Origin: Paenibacillus validus NBRC 15382
GTDB taxonomy: Bacteria > Bacillota > Bacilli > Paenibacillales > NBRC-103111
Assembly (NCBI RefSeq): GCF_004000985.1
Contig: NZ_BIMH01000006.1
Coordinates: 117,722 to 181,721 of the forward strand
Direction of reading: 5' to 3'
DNA: 64,000 nt
Below, one piece after another: positions 17,714-27,167 of this stretch; the stretch's first letter is position 1; the number at the start of each line of letters is the position of its first letter. Both the position numbers and the translations under genes were made by a program. A model generated the notes under the pieces. That model searched no databases. It saw nothing but the letters and a program-made list of their open reading frames with translations, and was not told the DNA's origin.

Positions 17714-18526
17714 ATGATAGGAGTTCCCGAAATTCTAGAAGACCCGAAATTTATTGCAGCGTATGAGATCAAGGGGGAGCCTTCATGGAGTAAAACGTTG
17801 AATGAAAAAAAACAGAGTACCGATATTTTTTTCGTACAAGACGGCAGTGGGCAGTGTGTGATAGGCGAAATGATTTTCACTGTTGCGAGAGGAGATATCG
17901 TTATTTTTCCAACTTTAAGTTCCTATGAAATTATTTCATCCGTCCAGACACCGATCTCAGGAATCGTAATTTCCATCTCGAATGTGCAAATATCAGGAAT
18001 GCCCAAAGGTTATTTAACCTCCCCGGACCAGTGCCCTGTCATTCCAACGGATAAAGACTACAGCTCAACCAGTCGATATTTTTCCGAAATTTATAGCGAA
18101 TATCAGCATCCCACGTACGGCTCAAACGAAATGATCGAATCTTTAACGAGAACCATCCTTATTGTAACGATTCGAAAGCTTTATCTGGTTAAACCGAAGA
18201 TTTCCCCTTCTATCACTCATGAAGTCAAGAAATACATCGAAGAATACTATTATCAAGACCTGACCTTGAGTGATCTGGCCGCAATCGTTTATGTAAGCCC
18301 TTACCATTTGGCGCATATTTATAAAGAAGAAATGGGCACCCCTCCTATCCAATATTTAATTCAATGCAGGATCGACGAAGCGAAACGACTCCTGAAGTAC
18401 ACCAATTTAACCATTCGTGAAATCGCTCTCAAAGTAGGATACCCTAATGGGATATACTTTAATTTGCTGTTTAAAAAATTGACCGGTATACCTCCGGGCA
18501 AATTCAGAAAAATATTTAGCGAATAA
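17714..18526 (+). CDS. AraC-family transcriptional regulator
   Basis: A 270-residue regulator with an N-terminal cupin-like sensor half (residues 1-150) and a C-terminal double helix-turn-helix (about 165-265): LSDLAAIVYVSPYHLAHIYK and IREIALKVGYPNGIYFNLLF. AGGGGG lies before the ATG. It is divergent from the nitroreductase gene and probably controls it or itself. Confidence 0.88.
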   Translation: MIGVPEILEDPKFIAAYEIKGEPSWSKTLNEKKQSTDIFFVQDGSGQCVIGEMIFTVARGDIVIFPTLSSYEIISSVQTPISGIVISISNVQISGMPKGYLTSPDQCPVIPTDKDYSSTSRYFSEIYSEYQHPTYGSNEMIESLTRTILIVTIRKLYLVKPKISPSITHEVKKYIEEYYYQDLTLSDLAAIVYVSPYHLAHIYKEEMGTPPIQYLIQCRIDEAKRLLKYTNLTIREIALKVGYPNGIYFNLLFKKLTGIPPGKFRKIFSE

Positions 18527-18612
18527 GGAATGGCCTTAATGAATGCCTTCCAGATTCGCAGGCCCGTGACCTGCAGCTCTCATCCAGAACGAAGCAGGTC
18601 ACTGACCGAAGT

Positions 18613-18717
18613 TTAGGATGAAAGACAGGTTCCGGCTCCGCTGTCCAGTAAAACGGTGACATCGGGAGCTCCCGCCTCGTCTAATTCCTGATTGGATTTG
18701 AACGTGAAAATATTCAT
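18613..18717 (-). pseudogene. truncated glucosamine-6-phosphate deaminase-like N-terminus
   Basis: A 34-codon ORF with AAGGGGCAGG before its ATG. The first 17 residues, MNIFTFKSNQELDEAGA, resemble the start of NagB/6-phosphogluconolactonase-type sugar isomerases, but the rest of the domain is missing. It lies just after the last gene of sugar operon A. Probably a remnant of a deleted operon gene; the family call rests on a short match by eye. Confidence 0.35.
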
Positions 18718-18759
18718 CGGAAAACCTGCCCCTTCTTCCCTCATGGGTTCGTTGAAAGC

Positions 18760-18792
18760 ATATAACCGCTCCCTATGAGGAAGCGGTTATAT
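18760..18792 (-). terminator. terminator of sugar operon A
   Basis: ATATAACCGCT and AGCGGTTATAT form an 11-bp stem just past the stop of the last operon gene. The T run is poor. Confidence 0.55.
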
Positions 18793-18801
18793 GGTGGATC
18801 C

Positions 18802-19677
18802 TTATCGATTAGGCAAGTTTCTCCAAGCGGCAAGACGATCCTTCGTTCCCTCAATGACCGGCCGCATATACTCGATAGCTTGCCGGGTGATGCCGTCAGG
18901 ATTGCGATCCCGCCGGGGGAAGCCGATCTCCATGGACAACCATCCGTCATAACCAATCAATGCAAGTTCATCGACGGCGCCTCTGAAGTCGGTATGTGTG
19001 CCGGGCGCGTCACGGTTCACATCGGAAATATGAACATAGATCAGACGGTCGCCCGCTTCGTTAAATTGTTCCCTTACATCATCCCCTCTATAGAAGACGT
19101 GAATCGTATCCAGCATAACACCGGCAACATCGGCGCCAGCTCCCGCCTCTTCCATTAATTTCAGGGAATCGCCCGCATGCTCGATGACATCCGACACTTC
19201 CGAAGTAGGTTCAATCGCCAGCTTAACGCCTAGCGGACGCGCAACCTCCGCACATTTGTGAAGAGCTTCAACCGCATAATTCCAAGCTTCCTGACGAGGT
19301 TGTTTGTAGCGCTTCCAACCCGGCAGCCAAATCACCCGCTCACATTCAAGATCATGCGCCAGCTGAAGACACTCGGAAATATATTGGAAGTTGGCATCGC
19401 GCTCCTCTTGATCGGGCGAAGCCGGATTATAACCGGGACCGCCGCCCAATGCCGGGCATAATGCCGATACTTCCATCCCGCGACTCTTTACATGCTTCAG
19501 CATTTCTTTTCTGCGGGCGGAATTCGTATGCGCCGGGAAACCGTGCGGGGCTGCGGCGCCGATTTCAATGCCGTCATATCCCATTTCTGCAAGCGTATCG
19601 ACCGTATCCTCGAGCGAACGGCATGGCAGCCAACCGAAAGCAGATCCGTACAACCAACTGTTAAAAGATAATTTCAT
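18802..19677 (-). CDS. sugar phosphate isomerase/epimerase-like TIM-barrel protein
   Basis: A 291-residue protein of the AP-endonuclease-2-like (xylose-isomerase-type) barrel family. Putative metal ligands: Glu in KLAIEPTSE, Asp and His in MLDTIHVFY, His in IYVHISD and Glu in LSMEIGF. AAAGGAGGAG precedes the ATG, which overlaps the previous gene by four bases (ATGA). Family members isomerise, epimerise or dehydrate sugars and inositols, and several act on 3-keto sugars made by Gfo/Idh/MocA enzymes, such as the one encoded just upstream. Exact substrate unknown. Confidence 0.8.
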   Translation of the reverse strand: MKLSFNSWLYGSAFGWLPCRSLEDTVDTLAEMGYDGIEIGAAAPHGFPAHTNSARRKEMLKHVKSRGMEVSALCPALGGGPGYNPASPDQEERDANFQYISECLQLAHDLECERVIWLPGWKRYKQPRQEAWNYAVEALHKCAEVARPLGVKLAIEPTSEVSDVIEHAGDSLKLMEEAGAGADVAGVMLDTIHVFYRGDDVREQFNEAGDRLIYVHISDVNRDAPGTHTDFRGAVDELALIGYDGWLSMEIGFPRRDRNPDGITRQAIEYMRPVIEGTKDRLAAWRNLPNR

Positions 19678-20747
19678 TGTAAAACTCCTCCTTTAAGAAT
19701 ATGGGTATTGTAAAATTGGTTAAAATCGATTTTTTCTCCACCGCGTTTTGTCGATTCGACGGCGGCTAATACGAGTCCCAAGCTGCGCAGATTGTCTTTT
19801 CCGTGGGTTTCCGGAAGCTTATTCGCCTTGACGGCTGTAACAAATTCCTTGACCGTGCCTAGTCGCTCCTCTTCTTCAACAGGGTCGAGCGTCACTTCCA
19901 GAATATCGTCGGACATTTCAAGCGTTCTCGCCTTGAAGACGGTTTCTCCAATGATATTGCCATGCGGGTAAAGCAGCACACGATTTTCATCCCATAGAAT
20001 AGAAGCGTGTGTGCCGTGAATTTCCCAGGCTCCGTCCCAAGTCGTGTGCGGACGGCGCGAAACCCAAGATCCCGTATACGAAATCATCGTGCCGTCGTTT
20101 GTTTCAAACTCGACGAAAGCGGAGGCGTTGCCTTTGTACCAGGTCCAGCTCGGGTTATAGCTTCGCGCACGCACCCAATCGGGTTCTACTCCAAAAATAC
20201 CGCGAATGTAATCAAAATGGTGAATGGCCATATCCACAATCAACGGTTCCTCCATTTCAGTGCGGAAGCCTGTAAATGGGGGGGCTTTTCGGAAACGCCC
20301 GTAAATGGTCTCAATTTTCCCTACCGCACCCTCTTCGATAAGGCGCTTTACCGTCCGGGGGCCTCTTCTGAAACGAAAGCTTTGCGTCACCATGATATAA
20401 CGGCCTGCTTGCTCCGCTTTTTCCACGATCCTGTTCGAGGACGACAGCGTTGGCGCAAACGGCTTTTCAATCATACAATGCAGACCTGCTTCAAGAGCTT
20501 CAAGGGCGACAGCTTCATGGGCTTCGGGCGGGACAACGATAAGCGCGGCATCAGCCTCGACATTGCTCAGAGCTTCCGCTAACGAGGTGAATCTTCGATC
20601 ATGCGGGAGACCCACCGAGTCGCCTACCGTGTTCAATGTCTGTTCATTCAGATCAACCAGCGCGACAAGCTCCGTCCATGGGGAATTGGCAATGACGCCT
20701 GACCATCCGTTACCCCAAAAGCCTAAACCAATTTGAATGACACGCAT
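19674..20747 (-). CDS. Gfo/Idh/MocA family dehydrogenase
   Basis: A 357-residue NAD(P)-dependent sugar or inositol dehydrogenase. The N-terminal Rossmann fold starts IQIGLGFWGNGW; the catalytic Lys lies in IEKPFAP and the His/Asp pair in MAIHHFDYIRG. AAAGGAGC precedes the ATG. Translationally coupled to the TIM-barrel gene downstream, a pairing seen in oxidative sugar pathways that pass through keto-sugars. Substrate unknown. Confidence 0.87.
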   Translation of the reverse strand: MRVIQIGLGFWGNGWSGVIANSPWTELVALVDLNEQTLNTVGDSVGLPHDRRFTSLAEALSNVEADAALIVVPPEAHEAVALEALEAGLHCMIEKPFAPTLSSSNRIVEKAEQAGRYIMVTQSFRFRRGPRTVKRLIEEGAVGKIETIYGRFRKAPPFTGFRTEMEEPLIVDMAIHHFDYIRGIFGVEPDWVRARSYNPSWTWYKGNASAFVEFETNDGTMISYTGSWVSRRPHTTWDGAWEIHGTHASILWDENRVLLYPHGNIIGETVFKARTLEMSDDILEVTLDPVEEEERLGTVKEFVTAVKANKLPETHGKDNLRSLGLVLAAVESTKRGGEKIDFNQFYNTHILKGGVLQ

Positions 20748-20795
20748 TCCATTCTTGCTCCTTTCTGTTGGTTGAATATTATTTCTTGTTGGATG

Positions 20796-21857
20796 TTATT
20801 TCTTCGACTTCTGAGCCATGATGTTGCCCCACAGATTAGGATCATCGACATTGTTCTTATCTATAATAGAAGGAGGAATCATCGTATCGCGTTCGAACTT
20901 GGTTTCACCGCTGAAATACTTGGCTACCCTTTCCATGCCTTCCGACCCCATGGCCTTCGCGTCTTGATTCAAAGAAGCGTCTTGAACGCCTTCCCGAATG
21001 CGCTGTAGTCCCGTAGGCGTACCGTCGACTCCGATCATGACAATATGTCCGTTTTCTCCGACCTTCTTATCCCTGCCTAATTTCTTAAGAGCGGAAACGA
21101 CACCCCGCAGCATCTCGTCGTTGGCTGAGAAAGTAGCGACAATGTCCTTATGGGCGGTGAAGGCATCAAGCGTATTGGAGAATGCTTTATCGGCAACCCA
21201 TTCGTTATTTAAAGTGACCACTTTCAAATTCGGATATTTCTCCATTTGGTCATTAAAGCCGGAGCTTCTGAGGTCCGCCCCCGTCGCACCTACCAGACCG
21301 CGTTGTTCGAGCACGGTTCCTCTCGCGTCCCCTACCGCTTTGGCGATATAATCGGCTGCCATGACGCCGGCTTTGTAATTGTCATACCCCACCCAAGTCA
21401 AGTAGTCTCCGCCAAGAATTTTGGATTCCACGCCGAAAACCGGTATGTTTTTCTTCCTCGCCGCATCGATCGAAGGTACGATCAATTCGCCGTCCACGGA
21501 ACTCAACAAAATGGCGTCCGGCTGGGTCGCGATAATGCTTTGCATTTGCTCCGCTTGTTTGTTGGCGTCAACATTCGCGTCGAATACTTTAACATCCATC
21601 CCGTATTTGTCTGCAACCTCTTTCGCCGAGTCGTTCAGCATGACCATGAATTCAAACCCTAGGCCCATTAACGGAAAGGCAACCTTCTTCCCCTTCGGGG
21701 ATTTTTCTCCGGCAGTGCCGGATTCTCCTTTCGAAGAATCCACGGCCGATGTCGCAGCCGCAGACTGCTGTTTCTGATCGCTGCCCGAACCGCATCCGGA
21801 AAGAACCGTTGTCGCCATTAGAATCATGGCCGCCAGACTCCCTACTGTTTTTTTCAT
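20796..21857 (-). CDS. RbsB-type sugar-binding lipoprotein
   Basis: A 353-residue substrate-binding protein of the ribose/galactose class with lipobox TVLSGC near residue 21 and a Ser/Gly-rich linker. The binding-protein fold is marked by DANVDANKQAEQMQSIIATQ and TFSANDEMLRGV. It delivers a sugar or polyol to the permease and ATPase encoded just upstream. AAGGAAGGACG precedes the ATG. Confidence 0.9.
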   Translation of the reverse strand: MKKTVGSLAAMILMATTVLSGCGSGSDQKQQSAAATSAVDSSKGESGTAGEKSPKGKKVAFPLMGLGFEFMVMLNDSAKEVADKYGMDVKVFDANVDANKQAEQMQSIIATQPDAILLSSVDGELIVPSIDAARKKNIPVFGVESKILGGDYLTWVGYDNYKAGVMAADYIAKAVGDARGTVLEQRGLVGATGADLRSSGFNDQMEKYPNLKVVTLNNEWVADKAFSNTLDAFTAHKDIVATFSANDEMLRGVVSALKKLGRDKKVGENGHIVMIGVDGTPTGLQRIREGVQDASLNQDAKAMGSEGMERVAKYFSGETKFERDTMIPPSIIDKNNVDDPNLWGNIMAQKSKK

Positions 21858-21937
21858 GAGTACGTCCTTCCTTTCAAAAGAGTTTTATCTTAATAATGAT
21901 GCTATAAGCCGGTGACCATCGCTTAAGCACCATTTCA

Positions 21938-22987
21938 TTAAGCGCCTTGCTCCTTGGTTGCTTGCTTTTTATCGGGCAGAACGGAACGATTGGAAGCGTG
22001 TTTATGCAATCGGGTCATATTTCTCGTGCTTTTACGCTGCCGGTATATATCAAGCGCTGCCGCCAGGGCAATCACGACGCCGGTGAAAACCTTGTCATAA
22101 TTCGGAGGGATAGCCAGCAGGACAATGGCGTTTGAAGCAAGCGTCAACAAAATGACTCCCAATAAGGTGCCGATCACATTGCCTTGGCCGCCAAACAAAC
22201 TCGTACCGCCGATGACGGCTGCTGCGATTACCGTAAGCTCCATGCCCACACCGATAATCGGACTGCCGGATTGCAGACGAGCCGTCATCATGAGGCCGCC
22301 GATAACGGCGGAAAGCCCCGAAATCACAAAGGCAATGATAATAATTCGGTCAGCGGGGATACCGGCGAGACGGGAAGCCGTTTTGTTTCCGCCTACCGCA
22401 TAAATCATTCTTCCGAAGCTCGTCTTCGAGAGCACAAAATAACTGATGAGCGCGACCGCGAGTGCAAAAGGAATAAATACCGGAATCTTGTCGCCGAATA
22501 GTTGGGCATTGCCGACCGTCTCGAATATATCCGGCACCGGGATAATATTTTTACCTCCGGAGAACACATACGCTAAACCGCTTGCGAGGCTTAAGCTTGC
22601 CAGGGTTACAATGAGCGGAGGCATCTTCAGCTTCGTTACAGCCAAACCGTGGAATATCCCGAAAGCGACTCCGACGAGTAAGGCAATAAGAATACTAAGC
22701 CAAACCGGCAGCCCCAATTTGACTGCTAAACCAACTGAAAGCACGGAAGACAGCGCAATCAGAGACCCTACCGACAGGTCAATCCCGCCAACCAGAATAA
22801 CGAAGGTTTGGCCAATCGCGACAACGGCTAAAATGGTGGATTGGTATAAAATGTTAATGATGTTGGTCCCCGTAAGAAAGGAGCTGGATGCGAAGCTTAA
22901 TATAATGCCCAGCAGGAGAATGGCGAACAATAGCCCCTGCACCTGCATCCGCCGGAGAGCATCTCCTAATGACCGAATAATGTTCAT
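21938..22987 (-). CDS. RbsC-type sugar ABC permease
   Basis: A permease of about 349 residues with eight to ten membrane helices and the family block VVAIGQTFVILVGGIDLSVG, then GGTSLFGGQGNVIGTLLG. The ATG at 22987, just past the ATPase stop, is preferred over a start 30 bases further upstream. Works with the adjacent two-domain ATPase and binding protein. The C-terminal tail is unusually basic. Confidence 0.9.
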   Translation of the reverse strand: MNIIRSLGDALRRMQVQGLLFAILLLGIILSFASSSFLTGTNIINILYQSTILAVVAIGQTFVILVGGIDLSVGSLIALSSVLSVGLAVKLGLPVWLSILIALLVGVAFGIFHGLAVTKLKMPPLIVTLASLSLASGLAYVFSGGKNIIPVPDIFETVGNAQLFGDKIPVFIPFALAVALISYFVLSKTSFGRMIYAVGGNKTASRLAGIPADRIIIIAFVISGLSAVIGGLMMTARLQSGSPIIGVGMELTVIAAAVIGGTSLFGGQGNVIGTLLGVILLTLASNAIVLLAIPPNYDKVFTGVVIALAAALDIYRQRKSTRNMTRLHKHASNRSVLPDKKQATKEQGA

Positions 22988-22988
22988 C

Positions 22989-24476
22989 TTAAATCGTAAC
23001 CTCCTCTGTCGTCGCATATTTGATGATTCGTTCCGGCGAAAGCTCCGACCGTTTCAAGTGTCCTGTCAATTTCCCTTCCCGCATCACCAATACCCGATCG
23101 CTTAGCAGCAGCACCTCAGGCATTTCGGAAGTCACCAGCAGGACGGCCACCCCGGATTCCGCCAATTCACCGATCAAGCGGTGAATTTCCGCCTTGGCCC
23201 CGACATCGACCCCCTTGGTCGGTTCATCTAAAATTAAGATGCTCGGTTTGCGCGCAAGCCATCGTCCAATAATCACTTTTTGTTGATTGCCTCCGGATAG
23301 CGTCATAATATTCGATTCGATCGAAGCGGCTTTCACTTTCAAGGCGGCGCTTTGTTCGTTCGATATATCGATTTCATGATTCTTATGAATCATACCGGCA
23401 GGCGCGACCAAACCCAGAAGACTTAGCGTAAAATTCTCGCGTACCGTAAGCAATCCGACAAGACCCTGCCCTTTGCGGTCTTCCGGTACAAAACCGACAC
23501 CGGCCTTGACAGCAGCAGCGGGCGAGTTTCGTTTAATTCGCTTGCGGTTAATCATGACCTCGCCCGAGTCATAAGGATCAATGCCGAATATACACCGGAC
23601 GAGCTCTGTACGCCCTGCGCCCACCAGTCCGGCAAGCGTTAAAATTTCGCCTTCACGCAAGCTGAATGAAACGTTCTGCAGAACCCCTTGCTTTGACAAG
23701 TTGTTAACCGTCAATATTTCTTTGCCCGGCATTCGTTTGACGGGCGGCACTTCAGGAACGTCTGTATTGACCATCATTCGGACCAGGATGTTTTCGTTAA
23801 TCTCTTTGATTTGTTCCGTTCCGACATAACGGCCGTCTCTAAATACCGTGACCCGATCGCAAATTTCAAAAATTTCTTCCAGCCAGTGCGAGACAAAGAT
23901 GATGCCGATCCCCTGATTCTTGAGCTCGCGCATGACCTGAAACAGGCGGTCCACTTCCCTTGGCGACAAGGAGGTCGCCGGTTCATCCATAATTAAGACG
24001 CGCGCATCTTCCGAGAGAGCCCTGGCAATTTCGATTAATTGCCCTTCGGCGGGTGTTAGCTGATGTCCTAACAAATCCAGATCGAGACCGGGCACAACGC
24101 GCGAAACCGCTTCCTCCACTTTCTTCCTGCATGCTTCGTCAGAAACGACTCCATAACGCCCGGGCCACCGTCCTAACATGACGTTATCAATCACGCTCAT
24201 ATGCGGCACCAGATTATGCTCTTGGTGGATGGTGGCAATGCCGGCAGCGTGAGAGGCAGCCGGATCATTCGTGCGGATGCCGGTTCCATTGATCAGGATC
24301 TCTCCGCTGTCAGGAGCATGATATCCGGAAATGATTTTGATTAAGGTAGACTTTCCAGCGCCGTTGGCGCCAAGAAGCGCGTGAACTTCGCCTGCCTTTA
24401 GCTCAAAATGGACACCATCCAGAGCGACTGCTCCATGAAATCTTTTATGTACGTTATTCGCTTGCAATAAAGTCAT
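22989..24476 (-). CDS. RbsA-type sugar ABC ATPase (two ABC domains)
   Basis: A 495-residue protein with two tandem ABC domains, as in ribose-class (CUT2) importers. Domain 1: Walker A GANGAGKST and Walker B VLIMDEPATSL, with a degenerate signature (LTPAEGQ). Domain 2: GLVGAGRTE, signature LSGGNQQK and ILILDEPTKGVDVG. A perfect cre box lies 68 bases upstream, in the gap after the epimerase gene. Confidence 0.93.
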   Translation of the reverse strand: MTLLQANNVHKRFHGAVALDGVHFELKAGEVHALLGANGAGKSTLIKIISGYHAPDSGEILINGTGIRTNDPAASHAAGIATIHQEHNLVPHMSVIDNVMLGRWPGRYGVVSDEACRKKVEEAVSRVVPGLDLDLLGHQLTPAEGQLIEIARALSEDARVLIMDEPATSLSPREVDRLFQVMRELKNQGIGIIFVSHWLEEIFEICDRVTVFRDGRYVGTEQIKEINENILVRMMVNTDVPEVPPVKRMPGKEILTVNNLSKQGVLQNVSFSLREGEILTLAGLVGAGRTELVRCIFGIDPYDSGEVMINRKRIKRNSPAAAVKAGVGFVPEDRKGQGLVGLLTVRENFTLSLLGLVAPAGMIHKNHEIDISNEQSAALKVKAASIESNIMTLSGGNQQKVIIGRWLARKPSILILDEPTKGVDVGAKAEIHRLIGELAESGVAVLLVTSEMPEVLLLSDRVLVMREGKLTGHLKRSELSPERIIKYATTEEVTI

Positions 24477-24543
24477 GCTGTCACCTCCCGATACCTTTCT
24501 TTGTGCTCATTACGCTCCTTATCATTAGACGCTTGCCGCTTGC

Positions 24544-24557
24544 TGTGAACGCTTTCA
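24544..24557 (-). promoter_or_regulatory. cre site before the RbsABC block
   Basis: On the minus strand TGAAAGCGTTCACA fits the CcpA consensus TGWAANCGNTNWCA at every position. It lies inside operon A, between the epimerase gene and rbsA, so it could stop transcription into the transporter or control an internal promoter. Confidence 0.75.
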
Positions 24558-24578
24558 GTTTTCTTTGACTTTGGCAGG

Positions 24579-25424
24579 TTATCGCAATACGCTCTTCAAG
24601 AATGTAATCCCTTCCGCTGCTATTGCATCCTGCGAGCTTGCCAGCGGTCTCCATTGGGAAACCGCTCTGGCAATTTCTTTGATGTCCGTCGTGAATGCCT
24701 CAATGACGACATAGCCGTCATATTGAATATCTTGCAAGGCCTTCGAAACTTCTTCCCAGGGAATATGGCCTGTTCCCGGAATCCCCCTGTCATTCTCGCA
24801 AGAATGGAAATTCAAGATGTGCTTTCCCGCTGCGCGGATCGCATCGCCAATGCTCTTCTCTTCAAGATTCATGTGGAACGTATCCAGCAGAAAGCCGACG
24901 TTGCTATGATTCACCCTTTCAAGCAAATTCACACCCTGCTCCACGGTATTGATCAGATCGGTCTCGAAACGGTTTAAAGGTTCGATCGCAAGCTTGACGC
25001 CCTTCTCTCCGGCATAATCAGCCGCCGCCTTTAAGTTCTCAACCGTCCACTCCAGCTGCTGCTTTTTTTCCGCCGGTGTGAGCAGCCTTGTTTTTCCGGT
25101 AGCGGCGTACATCGGGCCTGAAACTAAGGGCGAGCCCAGCTGTACGGCGAAGTCCACACATGTTCTGATGTAGGCCAGCCCTTCTTCCCGGACATGGCTA
25201 TCCTCGGAGCTGATGTCCCGATTCGGGCCGAAAGCCCCGCATACGAGTGCTTGGATGCCCCGCGCCTCCATGTACGCACGGGTTTCCGCTGCCGGAATCG
25301 TCCGTGGGTCCTCGATGCAAATTTCTAAAATGTCGAAGCCAAACGCCTTCACTTTATCAACCAAATGGAACGTTTCAGGTGAAAAGGGTGATGCCCAAAT
25401 GAACGTGCTGGCACCGAATTTCAT
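24579..25424 (-). CDS. D-psicose/D-tagatose 3-epimerase-like TIM-barrel protein
   Basis: A 281-residue protein of the ketose 3-epimerase branch. The metal ligands and active-site segments can be seen: KLAIEPLNRFETDL (Glu), FLLDTFHMN (Asp/His), FHSCENDRGIPGTGHIPW (His and Arg) and GYVVIEAF (Glu). GGGGAGG precedes the ATG at 25424; the longer reading to 25475 lacks this. It may epimerise a free ketose or a keto-sugar intermediate in operon A. Confidence 0.83.
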   Translation of the reverse strand: MKFGASTFIWASPFSPETFHLVDKVKAFGFDILEICIEDPRTIPAAETRAYMEARGIQALVCGAFGPNRDISSEDSHVREEGLAYIRTCVDFAVQLGSPLVSGPMYAATGKTRLLTPAEKKQQLEWTVENLKAAADYAGEKGVKLAIEPLNRFETDLINTVEQGVNLLERVNHSNVGFLLDTFHMNLEEKSIGDAIRAAGKHILNFHSCENDRGIPGTGHIPWEEVSKALQDIQYDGYVVIEAFTTDIKEIARAVSQWRPLASSQDAIAAEGITFLKSVLR

Positions 25425-25574
25425 GAGAACCTCCCCAAACCGTAAATTTGTTGTCGATATCTTTAAATCCATCATAACATCTCTACAAATGAAAACAATT
25501 CACTAAAATTGAGAACAAATTATAATATATTGTGGAATAAATAATAATAAATAGAAATTCAACACGCAGCAGGG

Positions 25575-26159
25575 TTAGTTATTCCACTTCGGATTATCTA
25601 CAATTGCGGCTTCCCCTGCTTGCTCGATCACGATCTTCCTGAACCCTTTGCTTTCAATCGTTCCATAATCATGCCCGGCATCCGCCCGAAACACATAAAA
25701 CGTGATCAGGGGTTCGGTCCCGGTATTGATGCTTCGATGCGCGTACCTTCCAGGTACGTACACCGCTTTCCCCGGCGTGAATGGCTCGGCAGCCCAATCG
25801 CCTTCCGGGCTCTCCATCAGCATATAACCTTTACCGCCCAGGCAGTAATACACCTCGGCCGTATCCAAAATCGTATGAAAATGTCCCTTGGTCATATAAT
25901 ATTCATCGCCCACTTTACCCGGATAGACGATACTCGTTCCAAAGGCAAGATTGCCCGGTTTCTCCGGCACACCCAACTCATGAAACTCGTAAATGAGAGG
26001 GTCGGCGTTTACCGTCATCGCTTCATAAGCGTGCTCGTTCGCGTACATCCCCTTCATTTTGGACAAATTTCTTTTTATCGAAGCTTTGGTATCGGATAAC
26101 CCGTTGTTTAAGCTGAAATAAACGGAAAATGGTTGTAAGTATTGCTCGAGATTCTCCAT
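25575..26159 (-). CDS. cupin-type glucose-6-phosphate isomerase
   Basis: A 194-residue cupin of the archaeal-type phosphoglucose isomerase family (PF06560). The metal-binding motifs are present: TKGHFH, a Glu in TAEVYYCLGGKGYM, and VPGRYAHRSINTG. The ATG at 26159 is preferred because GGGAGG lies 9 bases or more upstream; a GTG at 26171 abuts it. A second isomerase inside a catabolic operon suggests it acts on a sugar phosphate other than that of central glycolysis, or simply feeds fructose 6-phosphate. Confidence 0.85.
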   Translation of the reverse strand: MENLEQYLQPFSVYFSLNNGLSDTKASIKRNLSKMKGMYANEHAYEAMTVNADPLIYEFHELGVPEKPGNLAFGTSIVYPGKVGDEYYMTKGHFHTILDTAEVYYCLGGKGYMLMESPEGDWAAEPFTPGKAVYVPGRYAHRSINTGTEPLITFYVFRADAGHDYGTIESKGFRKIVIEQAGEAAIVDNPKWNN

Positions 26160-26180
26160 GTACCTGCTCACCCTCCCGAT

Positions 26181-27131
26181 TTATTTTACCGTTCTCAAGT
26201 CCATCGCAATGCTTTCCAGCTTGTCGAACGTATCGCCCTTGATGTCCATATGAAACACTTCCGCAATGACTTGCGTCCATCCATGAATAAAATAAATCCA
26301 GCCGTCTTCGACATGAAGCTGCTTCTGTTCCTTTTGCTTCAGCGCCTGATGCATGAAATCCAATTCTCCGCGGTAATTCAATTCCCAAACCAGGCTGTGC
26401 TCCGGAAACTCGCATGGGTCGGTTAACGGCGATCCGGGCCGGTCTTTGCCCAATCCCGTCGCATTAATGACGAGGGACCGGGGCTTCAGAGCTTTCAGCA
26501 GCCTGTCGTTATCCGCCGGATTTGGACATAACACATATTCAAACTTTACTTTCGTATCGATGTTGCTTAGCAATTTCTCAGCCGATAACAGCCTCGCTTC
26601 GCTCCGGTTGCTGATGATGATCTTGGAAGGAACATCGTCGCCGTGATCCGCTCTGGTTAAATAAGAGCTGATGGCCAGTGCGCTTCCGCCGGCTCCCATA
26701 ATCAGCGCTTCGCCGCCGTGACGCTTCCAGTAGTTAACCGGAATGAAGGCTTCCATAGACAGACCGCTGGAGATCGGGTCTTTGGCATACCCCTCCAACC
26801 TGCCGTCTTGTTTGGAAATCGATGAAATTTCATCGAACATCGTCGCGTAAGGATCCAGGTAATCAAACAAATCCCGGGCGGCGTGATATAAATCGATCTT
26901 ATGTGTAGTGACCAGCGCGCCTAACGACAGGGGGTCCTCTTTAATGAATCGGACACACTCGCGGTACTGCTCTGGGTCGGCATGAATGTCGATATCAATC
27001 CCTTTAATGACCGCATCTTTCAGTCCAAGCTCTCTCGCCCATAAGGGGAACAGCTTCATAATTGAAGATTGCGTCGTGGTCACGCCGATAAAATACATCG
27101 TAGGCTGGGTCGCTTTTGCAGGCAGGATCAT
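26181..27131 (-). CDS. shikimate dehydrogenase-like NAD(P) oxidoreductase
   Basis: A 316-residue protein with the AroE fold: an N-terminal substrate domain ending in LVTTHKIDLY, and a C-terminal Rossmann domain (MGAGGSALAISSYL). The catalytic Lys (VTTHK) and the Asp (YAKDPISSG) of the family are kept, but the usual VTIPHK and NTD contexts are altered and the protein is about 30 residues longer than AroE. Set inside a sugar operon, it more likely acts on a cyclitol, quinate-like or keto-sugar compound than in aromatic synthesis. Confidence 0.75.
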   Translation of the reverse strand: MILPAKATQPTMYFIGVTTTQSSIMKLFPLWARELGLKDAVIKGIDIDIHADPEQYRECVRFIKEDPLSLGALVTTHKIDLYHAARDLFDYLDPYATMFDEISSISKQDGRLEGYAKDPISSGLSMEAFIPVNYWKRHGGEALIMGAGGSALAISSYLTRADHGDDVPSKIIISNRSEARLLSAEKLLSNIDTKVKFEYVLCPNPADNDRLLKALKPRSLVINATGLGKDRPGSPLTDPCEFPEHSLVWELNYRGELDFMHQALKQKEQKQLHVEDGWIYFIHGWTQVIAEVFHMDIKGDTFDKLESIAMDLRTVK

Positions 27132-27167
27132 CTTGTTAATCTCCTTTTCATGGGAAGATAAATGGAA

